Below, piece by piece: positions 31,088-41,079 of a DNA stretch of 64,000 nt. The DNA is taken from positions 37,393,741 to 37,457,740 of the forward strand of contig CM041465.1 of NCBI GenBank assembly GCA_023213395.1, given 5' to 3'. Origin of the DNA: Cycas panzhihuaensis (taxonomy: Eukaryota; Cycadophyta). A program made the translations under genes and the position numbers. The notes below the pieces were generated by a model. The model had not been told where the DNA came from, made no database searches, and worked only from the letters and a program-made list of their open reading frames with translations. How positions within the stretch are numbered: the first letter of the stretch is position 1; each line of letters begins with the position of its first letter.

Positions 31088-32960
31088 GGAACCTACTTTA
31101 GATACATGATTCTATTAGCATTTATCAACACCATCCCGGGAATAGGCCGGACTACTTGGCTGGCCAAATGAGTTGAGTGCAAGAGTAGCAAGTGGGTTCC
31201 ACCTCTTGCCAAATGGGATTTATTAGCAATTTCTCTTCCTAAAACCTCTCTTCAGGTTCACTAGTAGGCATTCTGCTTGAAGTCTCCAACACTGGTCTCT
31301 TTAAGCCTTCCATTATCATCGTTTGGGGTCTCAAACTCTGAACTCTCCAAAATTATTGATGATCCTTGAAGCCTCTGTAAATAGTCCCTTCAAGATACCA
31401 TAGACCTACTCAAAGCAACCATACAACCATCATATGGCTTACATGTACCAACATAAGATGTGACTCATAAGTCTCTTTAAAAAATATTTTCTCCTTTTAA
31501 CTCAACAATTCTCCAAAATGTGAATATCATCCCCATAAATTGCCTTCAAGGCTAGTACCTCATCTTCTTCTTCTTGATCATTAAATTCAATTTATATTTT
31601 CAATAGTTGAAATTCTTCAACGGCTAAAGAAATATTTTTTAATTGATTAAAAACTAACTCTATGTTTGTGGGCTTCTCCTGGTCTCCATTGCTTCTAGTT
31701 TCCAATATGTTGACGTTTATATCCACCACCTATCTTTTAGAAACAACCTCGCTCACATGTTCAACTACAACATATCACTTCAAATGTCAATAAGTATGAT
31801 GAGTTCATAACATGGACTCTTTAATAAGGTAATATTTATGAAACAAAAATATCAAGTTTGATAATGCATATTCTTAAGAGTGACAACATATAAATTACAT
31901 GCTGAATTTGCCATGCCAAATGTGCCTCAAGTGGAATCTCTGAAGTTATGGCAATTGTGAATATCAAGCACCCAAAACATGAAAAAAAAATGATGCCTCA
32001 TCTCACAAGCCATCGACCGCCATCTAAAAAGACAACCATTTTTTGTACCAAAATCATCTCTACAAGTCTAGCACCCAATCTTGTCTTCCCTGCCAAATGC
32101 TTCCTTTTGTGTGGAGGAAGTCTTGTGAAAAACCCTTTCCAATCATGCCTTTCACATGCCTCAATAATCATGCCAACCATGTCGCGTAAAGGCAACCATG
32201 TACAATAATCACCATGAAACTAAATAAACCTACACCATCCCATCAACCTCACCAACCAATAACAATGAAGGTGTTGCCAGGGTCTTCACCAATCAATTTG
32301 TAGAGCCCACTTATTCGCTAAGTACTCTCCACATATGTCAAGCACAAGCACCATCCTTCCCTACTAAAATCCTGCATAATTTTTGTTGGGCAGACTCATT
32401 GGAGCGATCCAAACCTAACTTGCCTTTGCTTTTGCCGATCATGCTCATTTCTACAAAAATTAGATCCTACAACAAGTGAGCCTGACCTCAATACTTGGGC
32501 AGAATTTTCAGAAACAATCGCACAACATCAACATTCATGACCGAAGCAACAACGCCAAAAAGAGCTCCTCCAATTTGAACATTTGAGAAGAGACACAAAA
32601 TGTTCATTAGAGAGCCTAGTAAAATCAATAGTTGACTCCATGAACCAAACGTCAATCACACTCCGAAGCTCAGTAATTTTCATGGTCAATGCTTTGTGTT
32701 TGATAGATACTCTTGGTGCTTTGTATTTTGATAAAATTAGAGGAAACATCTTTTCTAGATGCCTCTTTGAGCTGCTCATCTTCATGCCAGTAGAAAACCA
32801 TTATAATTGCTTTTGCTGCCCCTGAGATTTGAACCCCCGCATACAGTTCTGTCTCAAATTTTCTGTTTCCATTCATCTATCAATCCTTCACTTCTGAAAA
32901 TCCTTGTCATCATCTTCTTATCACTATGCAACAAATCAAAACATTCTGCAAGCAAATCCA
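31088..32960 (-). other. F interior downstream of the captured RRM
   Basis: No recognised retroviral gene. Short minus-strand frames exist (for example 31998-32195 and 32528-32785) but match no family I know. An acidic segment at 31505-31590 resembles the N-terminal motif of RWD domains (separate entry). Some of this could be further captured host sequence or decayed element sequence. Confidence 0.4.
31505..31590 (-). pseudogene. RWD-like N-terminal motif, uncertain
   Basis: The minus strand reads EEEDEVLALKAIYGDDIHIL, then ENC and a stop. RWD domains (GCN2, RNF14, RWDD proteins) usually begin with a glutamate-rich helix and an E-x-L-x-x-I-Y-G-D-D pattern, which this fits. The following 100 codons show no clear RWD continuation. 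The motif is short and could be coincidence. Confidence 0.3.
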
Positions 32961-33377
32961 TCAACCATTTGCTACTGCCTTTGCTACTTCTTCATGCGAC
33001 GAAGGAAATAGCTCTATATAGCAAGTGCCCATGATCATCTTGTCCTTGTTCATAGTTTATTTTGACTCCTCAAACTGGCAAACTCGACATAAGCTTCCCC
33101 AGTTACTTCTCCACTGGGATGGACAATTATATGCACATTTTCATCAGAAATAGAACTCAATAATGTCATGCTTAGAAGCAAAAAATGGAAGACCCCTGAG
33201 CTTCAGAACACCAGTATGCTCGACATCATCCTTTTCTGCATTGTAAGACCTCGTGGGTGGTGGACTGACAAGCGCCCCCGTTCCCCGATAACGAACAACA
33301 TGCTTATGTTCCATTCTTGTAATCCTCATCATCCGAGACACCATTTTATTCATGGTCACCTCAGTATCCGTTGTCAT
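32961..33377 (-). pseudogene. Captured hnRNP H/F-type (GRSF1-like) RRM fragment
   Basis: The minus strand encodes in order: a linker with SPPPTRSYNAEKDDVEHTG, the RNP2-like GVLKLRGLPFFASKHDIIEF, then after a shift of frame SDENVHIIVHPSGEVTGEAY and VEFASL (RNP1 region), then after another shift MNKDKMIMGTCYIELFPSSH and EEVAKAVANG before a stop at 32961-32963. This is the pattern of a quasi-RRM of plant hnRNP H/F proteins, nuclear RNA-binding splicing regulators, with its C-terminal end. No intron interrupts it, so capture from mRNA is possible. Two frameshifts make it a pseudogene. It lies in the middle of element F where gag-pol would be expected. Confidence 0.72.
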
Positions 33378-34275
33378 TTTCGAATTCTATCGAGATTTCG
33401 AAACAATACAGACTCAAACCTTCCCATTCATTACAGACTCAAACCTTCATGATGTTCTTTCCTGGTTATTTGCATTTTGTGCATATGTACAAGATTTGTA
33501 GCTCTCTGGTGTTGAGAAGCATTGGGGTTTACGAGGAATTGTCAACAAGCTACAATCATTCTTACTGTCTTTTACTTCCTTTCCAGAAGGCAAAACCAGG
33601 AATTGACGATGGTTCGGCTCCTTGGCTTTTGATGGAATGCACGAAATTATTTAAATATTAATGAGAACCCATTGCCGTAAGCAAGACTTATATGCACCTG
33701 AGACAACCTCGTTGGTACCCACGAAATTCGATATAGCGAGGACCTGTAAAACATGGAAATGTTTAAAATAGAAAAAAAATCTCAGATCAACATTTCGAGT
33801 AATACAAACTCTGCCTGTAATGATGAAGAAGAAAAAGAACTTTGTCCACCTTTGAACAACACTGGGCTCACAACGTCAACTCTCTTTATTAAAGGCTTTA
33901 TATTCACAAGATTCCCATATCTGCAGGCACCCTCATCGCTTCCATTTCCATCCGCATTGCTGTTGCAGGGAGCCATTTTACGTCATCGACTTGGAGATCT
34001 GGATGATCTGCTTGAACTTCTATCTCATCATCATTTCGTAAAGCAGCGTCTCATAATCTCTACTTAGTACATAACGTTCCCACAAACATTCCACCTCAAG
34101 ATCGATGCAATACATTCCATCAAGATCAACGTAGCAATTTAGGAACCAAAATATGCATCCAAGAAGTTTTATGCGTCCTATTCAAATATCATTCCAACTT
34201 GATGAGATAACTTTGTGCCATTAGATGGAGGATAATGCTTCTAGTATACCATTCAACTGTTTCAAGATTGATCCT
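33378..34275 (-). other. F interior upstream of the captured RRM
   Basis: No retroviral motif seen. Minus-strand frames at 33782-33976 (MAPCNSNADGNGSDEG...) and an acidic frame around 33900-34020 could belong to captured coding sequence or leader. A short direct repeat, CAGACTCAAACCTTC, is at about 33409 and 33434. The function is unknown. Confidence 0.35.
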
Positions 34276-34287
34276 GCTCTGATACCA
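34276..34287 (-). other. Primer-binding site of F (tRNA-iMet)
   Basis: Minus strand TGGTATCAGAGC immediately after the 5' LTR, a perfect match. It shows F uses the retrotransposon replication cycle although it lacks the genes. Confidence 0.93.
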
Positions 34288-34564
34288 TGTTAAAGACAAA
34301 AATTTATGAGGTGAAAGCTATAAATAATAAACAAACAAATGAATGAAAGAATGAAGCAAAAGACAAAAAATCTTGTGGGAAATGATCATCTCTGATTATT
34401 GTGAAAGTATGCATACATATTTATAGTACATTGTCACTTCACGGTTATTCAACCATATGTGAAAACCGTTATAACCACTACATTAATAAATGATACTAAT
34501 TTAACATTTAATCAATGAGTTAAGAGGGTATCTTAGCATTACATAATTAAACATTATTCTAACA
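34288..34564 (-). repeat. 5' LTR of F
   Basis: 277 bp; partner of 25393-25669. Followed by GCCAT, the target duplication with one mismatch to GCTAT. Confidence 0.93.
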
Positions 34565-35340
34565 GCCATGAGATAGGTTGGTCTTTTCAAAAGGAATGAG
34601 AATAAACCTATGAAATAACCAGAGATTTAGGTGGCCTATGTATCATTGCATAATGGCTTGGTCGCTCATAGTTAGTGGTCCAGAGAGGATGAGGAGTTCA
34701 CATTAATAGACAAACCCTTACCTCACATTGGAGAAGTGTTAATACACTCTTGAGACATTGCTCTCTAGATAAGATAATCAGTTATCCACCTAGAAGGTGA
34801 TCCTATATGGGTAACATTAGCCATAAGTTACTTCAACAAAACATATTGAAGTGTTTTTTGTATGTCAGAAAACATTGAAATCGCCATTTGTTGAAATAAA
34901 GTCTTGATTTGTTAAAGAACTATCCATTGGTTGGATTTGCTTCCATTTGTCGAGATATGGTAGAAAATGATTCCATGAACTTGAAGAGAGCAATCATCAT
35001 ATGTTGGAATTGTATGTGTGTCAAAAAATGAGACGTGGACACCATTTGTATACTTGGTGTGTGGAGCACCACTACAAAGATGGGCATTGCAAAGAGAGGA
35101 CCTGCATTGGCACACGTCTAGCTTTGGGATAGGGGCAACGCACATGGGAATGCATTATGATGACTTATGTCATGTGGTGACTTCTCATTTCAGGCCTATT
35201 CATGAACTCACATTTTTCTTTTTGAATAGTTTAATTGAAAAAAGACTTAAAACCAATTTGTTTATTTATAGAACTTGGGGGTAGAAATATGTATAGAAGG
35301 TAAGGTTCGTAATAGCCTTAACCTTAAAATATGAATCTTG
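34565..35340 (-). repeat. Dispersed repeat, copy 1 (inverted relative to copy 2)
   Basis: The reverse complement of this stretch aligns in patches with 45120-45900: shared text includes GGTGTNCANGTNTCATTTTTT, AGGTGGATAANNGATTAT, CTCTGGACCACT and a GCATTNCNATATGCATTGC-type block, in the same order. No LTR or coding motif identifies the family. It is old. Confidence 0.55.
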
Positions 35341-35362
35341 GTACGAACCTCCCTCATACACA

Positions 35363-35463
35363 TTGCATTTCCATGCATGGAAGCCTCCTCCTATGAAGGA
35401 AAAAATTTTGGTGACATACTTCCAAAGAAGAGAATTGTTGATCTCAACCTCACCATGGCCGCC
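35363..35463 (+). pseudogene. Possible host exon, 5' piece, broken by A2
   Basis: An open frame from ATG at 35363 (MHFHAWKPPPMKEKI, then LVTYFQRRELLISTSPWPP) runs to the A2 insertion. Removing A2 and one CCGCC repeat joins it in frame to PPIENCEAISKQLKALINRS and RKQEENEW at 40990-41076, then a stop. No family recognised. The continuity of frame is suggestive but 160 bp is short. Confidence 0.35.
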
Positions 35464-36301
35464 TGTTGACTGGGAGATTCCAGCCTTTGTGGAATCACTG
35501 CACTTGTCAAGGTTTACACAGCGCTATAGTCTAGTTTCAGGATACTGTCAACATGGTCATTCACATACATTCCATATATAATTCACAGAATGGTACAGTG
35601 ATGCAATCAATACATACTCGAGAAATCATCATCACAACACCAAGAATACACCAAATTCCACGTAACTCTTCCTTTTATTAAGTCAATTCATTTACGTAGG
35701 TCGAATGCATTCCTGAGCATTCCAAAGAAAGATACGCTTTCTGTTACAATGCGTACCCAGATGGTACTTATCATACAATGATGCTCCAATCGGCTGTCAT
35801 GCGTACTGTCTTCTGCACCTTTGTGTACTCCTGATATCCGGCTCTCACCCCCGAGAGTATACAATATGATTGACTCACTCGGCTCTCACACTGGAATGGT
35901 CCTCAAAGCACCATTAAATATGTCCCTTTGATGCCTTTTGGATGAAAGGTTATGACCCAAAGTCATAACCATACCTTTTTGTCACCAAGGTACCCTTTCA
36001 CTTTAATCATTAGTTATGCACTTTAACTAATGTCTCTTTAGGTTCGTACGTCCGTCAAATGCCCCGCCTTCCTGTGCCTCCACCGGTCTTGTACCGCCGT
36101 ATGCACCGCCTGCTCGCCATCGGTACGTGACCGTGGTACGCACTGCTCCGTATGCACCGCCATAATGCACTGCACGCCGATTTCTTCACTGCTTTCGCCT
36201 TGTGCGTACCTTCGTCGCACCATTACTTGCATTCCTTTGGTCAATACGAGCCTCAGATTCTCGCCTTCCTCAAGGCCTATGTGCCACAATATGTCCCAAC
36301 A
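35464..36301 (-). repeat. 3' LTR of A2
   Basis: 838 bp, TGTTGACTGGG to GTCCCAACA. Aligns with 40124-40989 and with the A1 LTR; long identical stretches (for example 35830-36030 against 40510-40720) alternate with divergent, CG-rich parts. Confidence 0.92.
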
Positions 36302-36705
36302 TCTATCCCGGGTCAACATGATTGCGTTGAGCATCCTTGCTCAACAAAAAATTCAAAATTTGGGGTATTCCTCCCCCTCTCTGTACTAAGGTTGCTCCTC
36401 ACGCTTTGCCTGCCTTTCTGCTTGGCCGCCATTCTTGGTTAATAAATCCTCATCTATTGGCGCTTTGTTTTGTTCAACTCTCCCTTGATTTTCCGTATGA
36501 TGATATATCTTTCCTCCATGCTTCACCATATTGCTTATTTGTATGATATGAGTTACGGTTGTTTTTCTGTTTTCTAATTTGATTGTATTTTATATTACAT
36601 ACCGAACTGAATCACGTTCTGGTATCAAGGCAATTCGATTTTGCCTCAACTTCATGCAACACGCTATGGTACAACCAACTGATTCGGCTGATAAGTTGCT
36701 CCAAC

Positions 36706-37326
36706 CTAGTTGATATAGGGTTTCAGTTTACTACCCTTGACCATTTCAGGTAGTAGCTGGCCTGATAGTTTCTTCAACTGGATAGTGTCGTTCTGGTACA
36801 CCTTCTCAATCCTATATGGGCCTTTCCAATGCATCTTCAATTCTCCTTGGGTTGTTTGGGATTTGTTGTCGAATCGCCATACTCGATCACCCTTCTTGAA
36901 ATACGATGTCTTGTCGTGGCGGTCGTGCCTTGTCCTTTTCCGCCTTTTCCTTGGTGGTGTGGTATGCTTTGTCGATTTCTTCTTATGATCCCTTAATTGA
37001 TCTTGGTTTATTATTCCTTTTTCCAACCAATGTTCTCTATAATGTATCAAATGGGAATTTCCACATAGTAATTCTTCATAAAAGGGTTTCACATAATCTC
37101 CAACATATTCTCCATGATTTCCATCTTCTGGAGTGGCAACTATTTCGGTCACATTCTGAGAAAGTAGGTTACATCTATAGGATGAGGGGTTGACTTCATA
37201 TGCGTCCCGTAGCCAAAAATCCACAAATCTCATCCTGTTTCCATTGTCTGCAGAGTTGTAAATTTCTCCAAAGTACGTCGGTTCTTCTCGCTGGTGGTTA
37301 GTTGACGTGGTGGGCTCTTCTGCCAT
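36706..37326 (-). CDS. A2 integrase C-terminal tail frame, 206 residues
   Basis: Begins MAEEPTTSTNHQREEPTYFG; then RMRFVDFWLRDAYEVNPSSY, a basic stretch (KRRKRTRHDRHDK), and the ending YFKKGDRVWRFDNKS...HWKGPYRIEKVYQ...SKLKPYIN. The last part is the GPY/F module found at the C terminus of gypsy integrases, which binds DNA. The catalytic core that should precede it is absent. The first half matches no domain I know and is also in A1. An intact frame of this length may mean selection or youth. Confidence 0.65.
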   Translation of the reverse strand: MAEEPTTSTNHQREEPTYFGEIYNSADNGNRMRFVDFWLRDAYEVNPSSYRCNLLSQNVTEIVATPEDGNHGEYVGDYVKPFYEELLCGNSHLIHYREHWLEKGIINQDQLRDHKKKSTKHTTPPRKRRKRTRHDRHDKTSYFKKGDRVWRFDNKSQTTQGELKMHWKGPYRIEKVYQNDTIQLKKLSGQLLPEMVKGSKLKPYIN

Positions 37327-37385
37327 ATGGTAGAGATTTTCTTCGCCGAACGAAGAAGCCGTTGCTTCACTCGCAATGGTTGTAC

Positions 37386-38129
37386 TTAACCATCGTCAGA
37401 TATCACTTCAATGGAATTCTTCCCCAACATCGGTAAAACCACTTTGTTTCCATTATCCGATAAGGTGAAGGTCACGTTCTTCCAATTTTGGAGACACTGG
37501 GTCTTGTATAGCCAGGGCCTCCCCAATAATGCTGGATAGGGTATTGCACCTTTCTCCGTTTCCACAATCGTAAAATCGATCTTTACGACAATTCCTGCCA
37601 CATCCACCTTGATGTTGGCCAGTTTTCCCACAGGTCACACCAATAGTTCATTAGCCAATTTCAGCGAATAGGTCGCCGCTTCCAGCTTTGGGCTTCCCAA
37701 TCTACGCCATGTTGCAGCTGGTAACACGTTTACTGCTGCGCCTCCATCCACAATTACCCGTGGGAATGTTTCTCCCAAGACTGACATGGTTACCATTGGA
37801 TCCATGTCGAATGATGGTATAATTTGTTTCAAACTCTTGGTAATTCCTTTTTGTAACACTCCTCCTTTAATCCAGTCAATAACTTGAGACAGAGGAATAG
37901 TCAATTGTAATTGTTTCACTAGATTTTCCATCAATAGCAACATTCTGGGAATATCTTCTGCTGGTAATCCTTTAAACAACTCTTCCATTTGCACCATTTG
38001 GGGTTTTGTCGTAAGTTCTTCCGGTAGTTTTTCTTGCTCTTTTTGTTTATTTTTCCGAACATAAACATATTTCGTTTCCGGTTTACCCATTGGTAGTATA
38101 TTCTCCTCCCGGACTAAACCATCTAACAC
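37386..38129 (-). pseudogene. A2 aspartic protease region
   Basis: Active-site region FPRVIVDGGAAVNVLPAATW (about 37715-37775) followed after a frame change by an AGIVVKIDFTIVETEKGAIP block and LLGRPWLYKTQ (37500-37560), the usual retropepsin flap-to-helix pattern with LLGRPWL. It would process the Gag polyprotein. The DGG triad is a variation from DSG/DTG also present in A1. The two frames are separated by a stop near 37633. Confidence 0.75.
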
Positions 38130-38319
38130 TTGTTTTGCTTGCTTGTACCAAATTTACATGGTGGATTTGGATATCCTTCATCCAATTTCTCTTCTGCTTG
38201 TTCCGTAATTTCACATTCTTGGTTTCGCACGATTGTCATCGGGTTAGTCGCTTTGGCTTTACCCTTGCAATCTTCATTTTGTGGTCGCTTGGGCCACGAT
38301 TCGTGACCTGACGGCTTGC

Positions 38320-39982
38320 TCATATTCTTGCTTCATTGGGCATTCGGACTTCCGGTCTCGAATCAGAGATGATGAGGCATCTCCCCATCGGTGTTTCTTC
38401 CTCGAGGGTTCCGTGCGCCTCGTTGTATACACATTTCGAGGTGGGTTGCCTCTTCCCCGACCTCGACCTCTGAATGCTTTTCCCCTGGGATTGTAAAAAC
38501 AATCCTTGGTTGTATGTGTGTCAACCTCACATATGTGGCACCACTTCTCCTATTGGTGCGTCGCACTGTTTTTTAAATTCAAATCACATTCCCGGGTGGT
38601 ATGTGAGCTTTCTTCACAGATGTGGCACCACTTGGTTACCCTTCCAGTGTGCTCTTTCTTTTTGGGCGTCTCTTCTTCTTCCCGGTTATTTCTGATTTTC
38701 AATCTTGCTACCTCTTTTCTTAGTGCCTCCAATTCCGATTCCTCTTCTGCTACCCCTACCTGGCAGAAGGGTCGGTTGTATTGGTTTTGTTTCAGCTCTC
38801 TAATCTCGTCTTGTAATCTTAACAGCAAGGAATCTTGTCCTCCTGCTTGGGCATCCATTTCCATTTCAAAATCTAATGCCAGATCCTGAGCATTCTTGAA
38901 TGACTTTAGCGGATGAGCATGCATCATAGCTCGCAACTTCTCATTCAGCCCTCTTACGAAGTAATTCTTCATATTATGATCCGTGATCGTTTCATTGATC
39001 ATGCTCGCTGCAATAATCTTCATTCGGCTAATGTAAGTTAGGACGGATTCCCCCGGCCTGATCTCTCGTAATGCGATTTCCACGGCTTCATTACTGCGAA
39101 ACTTTTGGAATCTTTCTTCAAACGCTTTCTTAATCTTCACCCATGGCTCATTCTTGTTTGTTTCCTTATACCAAGCCAAGGGTACTCCTCTCAATGTACT
39201 GTGAGCGTGCTTTGATTTCATCTTCGTCTGTAATCTTTTTGACATCAATGAGGTTCTGAAATAGATACACATGCTTTGTCAAGGTCAAGTATCGTTGAAA
39301 ATTAGTTTCCCAAAGTCTCTATAATCGTCCATTTTGGGAGATTGCAACTGTCCCCCACCTGATGGTGCTCTTTCCCTTCCTCCCTCCTTTGGGGATGCAC
39401 TGGGAGTAATTACCGCTGTATTCTCTTTCCCAAAAAGCGGATTCTTAAATGGAGTTTTTATGTATATAGGTTCCACTACACCTGGAATTTGTATAGTCAA
39501 TGGTGTTACCGTAATGTAAGATTGATCAGATCCCCTTTCTGTCGAATCTTCAAAAAGCTGTCTCGTTAGCTTGTTTTCCCAATATGCCGAGGGACCTTCC
39601 TCCGCCTTCTTATCGCTGTCACCTAGGTCCTTCGGGCTGTCCTCCACTGGTATACTTCCCTCTGTTAGGATCTCTTCATGTTTTCATCCACTTTTGGCTT
39701 CCCTTCAATCTCCGGGCTAAACAAATCATCTCTGATAGGGGCTGGTGTCAATACCATGCGTTTGTCATGGGTTTCCTCTTCCTGAGGTGTCTGGGCTCCA
39801 CTGGCCTCGGATCCTTCAACGGACTGTCCCTTAGTCTCGTTGTTTTGCGAACTTAACCTCCTCGCCCTTCTGAGTTTTGCTTCTTTTGACCATCTTAGTG
39901 CCCTTTGTCTGCTGGTTTCCTTTTCCTTGGGTGAAGTATCCTTCTGGGGCTCTTCCGGCCTTGAAGGCCTCTTAGGTGGCAT
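38320..39982 (-). pseudogene. A2 Gag
   Basis: Starts MPPKRPSRPEEPQKDTSPKE (ATG at 39980-39982). After a stop at 39665 come segments MEDSPKDLGDSDKK and VVEPIYIKTPFKNPLFGKE, then the retrotransposon gag domain with LRGVPLAWYKETNKNEPW, FEERFQKFRSNEAVEIALRE and NYFVRGLNEKLRAMMHAHPL (38550-39272), a coiled-coil-like ELEALRKEVARLKIRNN, and CCHC knuckles CHICEESSHTTREC and CHICEVDTHTT.C near 38500-38600. A GRGRGRGNPPRN stretch follows. Frame breaks at about 39280 and 38550. Confidence 0.82.
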
Positions 39983-40123
39983 TGGAAGGTCCCCTGGCTG
40001 CCGGTGGCTTAGTTACAGCCTGCCATCACGACGGGAGCCAGGGTCCTCTGCCCTTTACACATTCTTTTCCTTTGAAACCCCTAGGCCCTGTCCCTCCTCA
40101 ACGGACGTAGGCAACGTAACCAA

Positions 40124-40989
40124 TGTTGACTGATAGATTCCACCCCCTTGTGGAATCGGTACACTTGTCAAGGTTCACACACAGCTTCTGGCCTAGTTTC
40201 GTGGATCATCAACATGGTCATTCACATACATTCCACATACATTCCATATATAATTCACGTAATGGTACACGCAAGACAAAAATCAATACATACTCAAAGA
40301 AATCATCATCACAACACCAAGAATACACCAAATTCCACGTAACTCTTCCTTTTATTAAGTCAATAGTTCATTTACACAGAGGCTGCAATGCATTCCTGAG
40401 CATTCCAAAGAAGATACGCCTTCTTCTGTTATAATGCGTGCCGGATGGTACTTATCATACGCTGATGCTCCAATCGGTACATCATGCGTCTGCCTTACGC
40501 ACCTTTGCGTACTCCTGATATCCGGCTCTCACCCCCGAGAGTATACAATATGATTGACTCACTCGGCTCTCACACTGGAATGGTCCTCAAAGCACCATTA
40601 AATATGTCCCTTTGATGCCTTTTGGATGAAAGGTTATGACCCAAAGTCATAACCATACCTTTTTGTCACCAAGGTACCCTTTCACTTTAATCATTAGTTA
40701 TGCACTTTAACTAATGTCTCTTTAGGTCCGTACGTCCGTGCGTACGTCCCGGCGCCTTCGGGCCTCCACCGGTCCTGTCGCCGTGCGTGCACGCTTCCAT
40801 TCTGCTCTTGATGCGTGTCGTAGTGCGTGCCGTTCTAGGTACGCACTTGTCATACGTACCCATAATGCTGATTTCTTCACTGTTTCGCCTTGTGCGTACC
40901 TCCGTACGGTCCGTACTTGCATTCCTTTGGTCAATACGAGCCTGTATTCTGTCTTCCTCAAGGCCTATGTGCCACAATATGTCCCAACA
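40124..40989 (-). repeat. 5' LTR of A2
   Basis: 866 bp, TGTTGACTGAT to GTCCCAACA. Contains a dense set of CGTAC words at about 40735-40920 (for example CGTACGTCCGTGCGTACG). Confidence 0.92.
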
Positions 40990-41079
40990 CCGCCACCAAT
41001 AGAAAATTGTGAAGCCATTTCGAAACAATTAAAGGCACTTATAAATAGAAGTAGAAAACAAGAGGAGAATGAATGGTAA
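40990..41079 (+). pseudogene. Possible host exon, 3' piece
   Basis: Continues the 35363 frame as PPPIENCEAISKQLKALINR and SRKQEENEW up to a TAA at 41077-41079; after the stop the same frame stays open with TMNALDELSSTIFN. A GT at 41075-41076 (GAATG|GTAAAC) could be a splice donor that would remove the stop. The rest of the gene, if any, might be the exons at 42306 and 42985, but this link is not shown. Confidence 0.35.

Larger units (their letters stand above)
25393..34564 (-). mobile_element. Non-autonomous LTR element F carrying host-gene sequence
   Basis: Paired 277-bp LTRs (25393-25669 and 34288-34564), a perfect tRNA-iMet primer site (34276-34287), a polypurine tract (TATAGGGGGGG on the minus strand, 25670-25680), and flanks GCTAT/GCCAT, a target duplication with one mismatch. 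Without the nested copia G, the internal part is about 3.4 kb. It shows no gag, protease, RT or integrase; instead the minus strand encodes an hnRNP H/F-type RNA-recognition module (32961-33377). This resembles gene-transducing plant retroelements such as maize Bs1. LTRs differ at about eleven sites by eye. Confidence 0.85.
35464..40989 (-). mobile_element. Gypsy-like LTR element A2, RT-less
   Basis: LTRs 35464-36301 (838 bp) and 40124-40989 (866 bp), perfect target duplication CCGCC (35459-35463 and 40990-40994). The minus strand reads gag, protease, then an integrase C-terminal tail; nothing that looks like RT, RNase H or integrase core fits in the 60 bp between protease and tail. A1 has the same junction. 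The minus strand after the 5' LTR starts TTGGTTACGTTGCC, partly like the tRNA-Asp site TGGCGCCGTTGCC of some plant gypsy elements. Confidence 0.9.
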
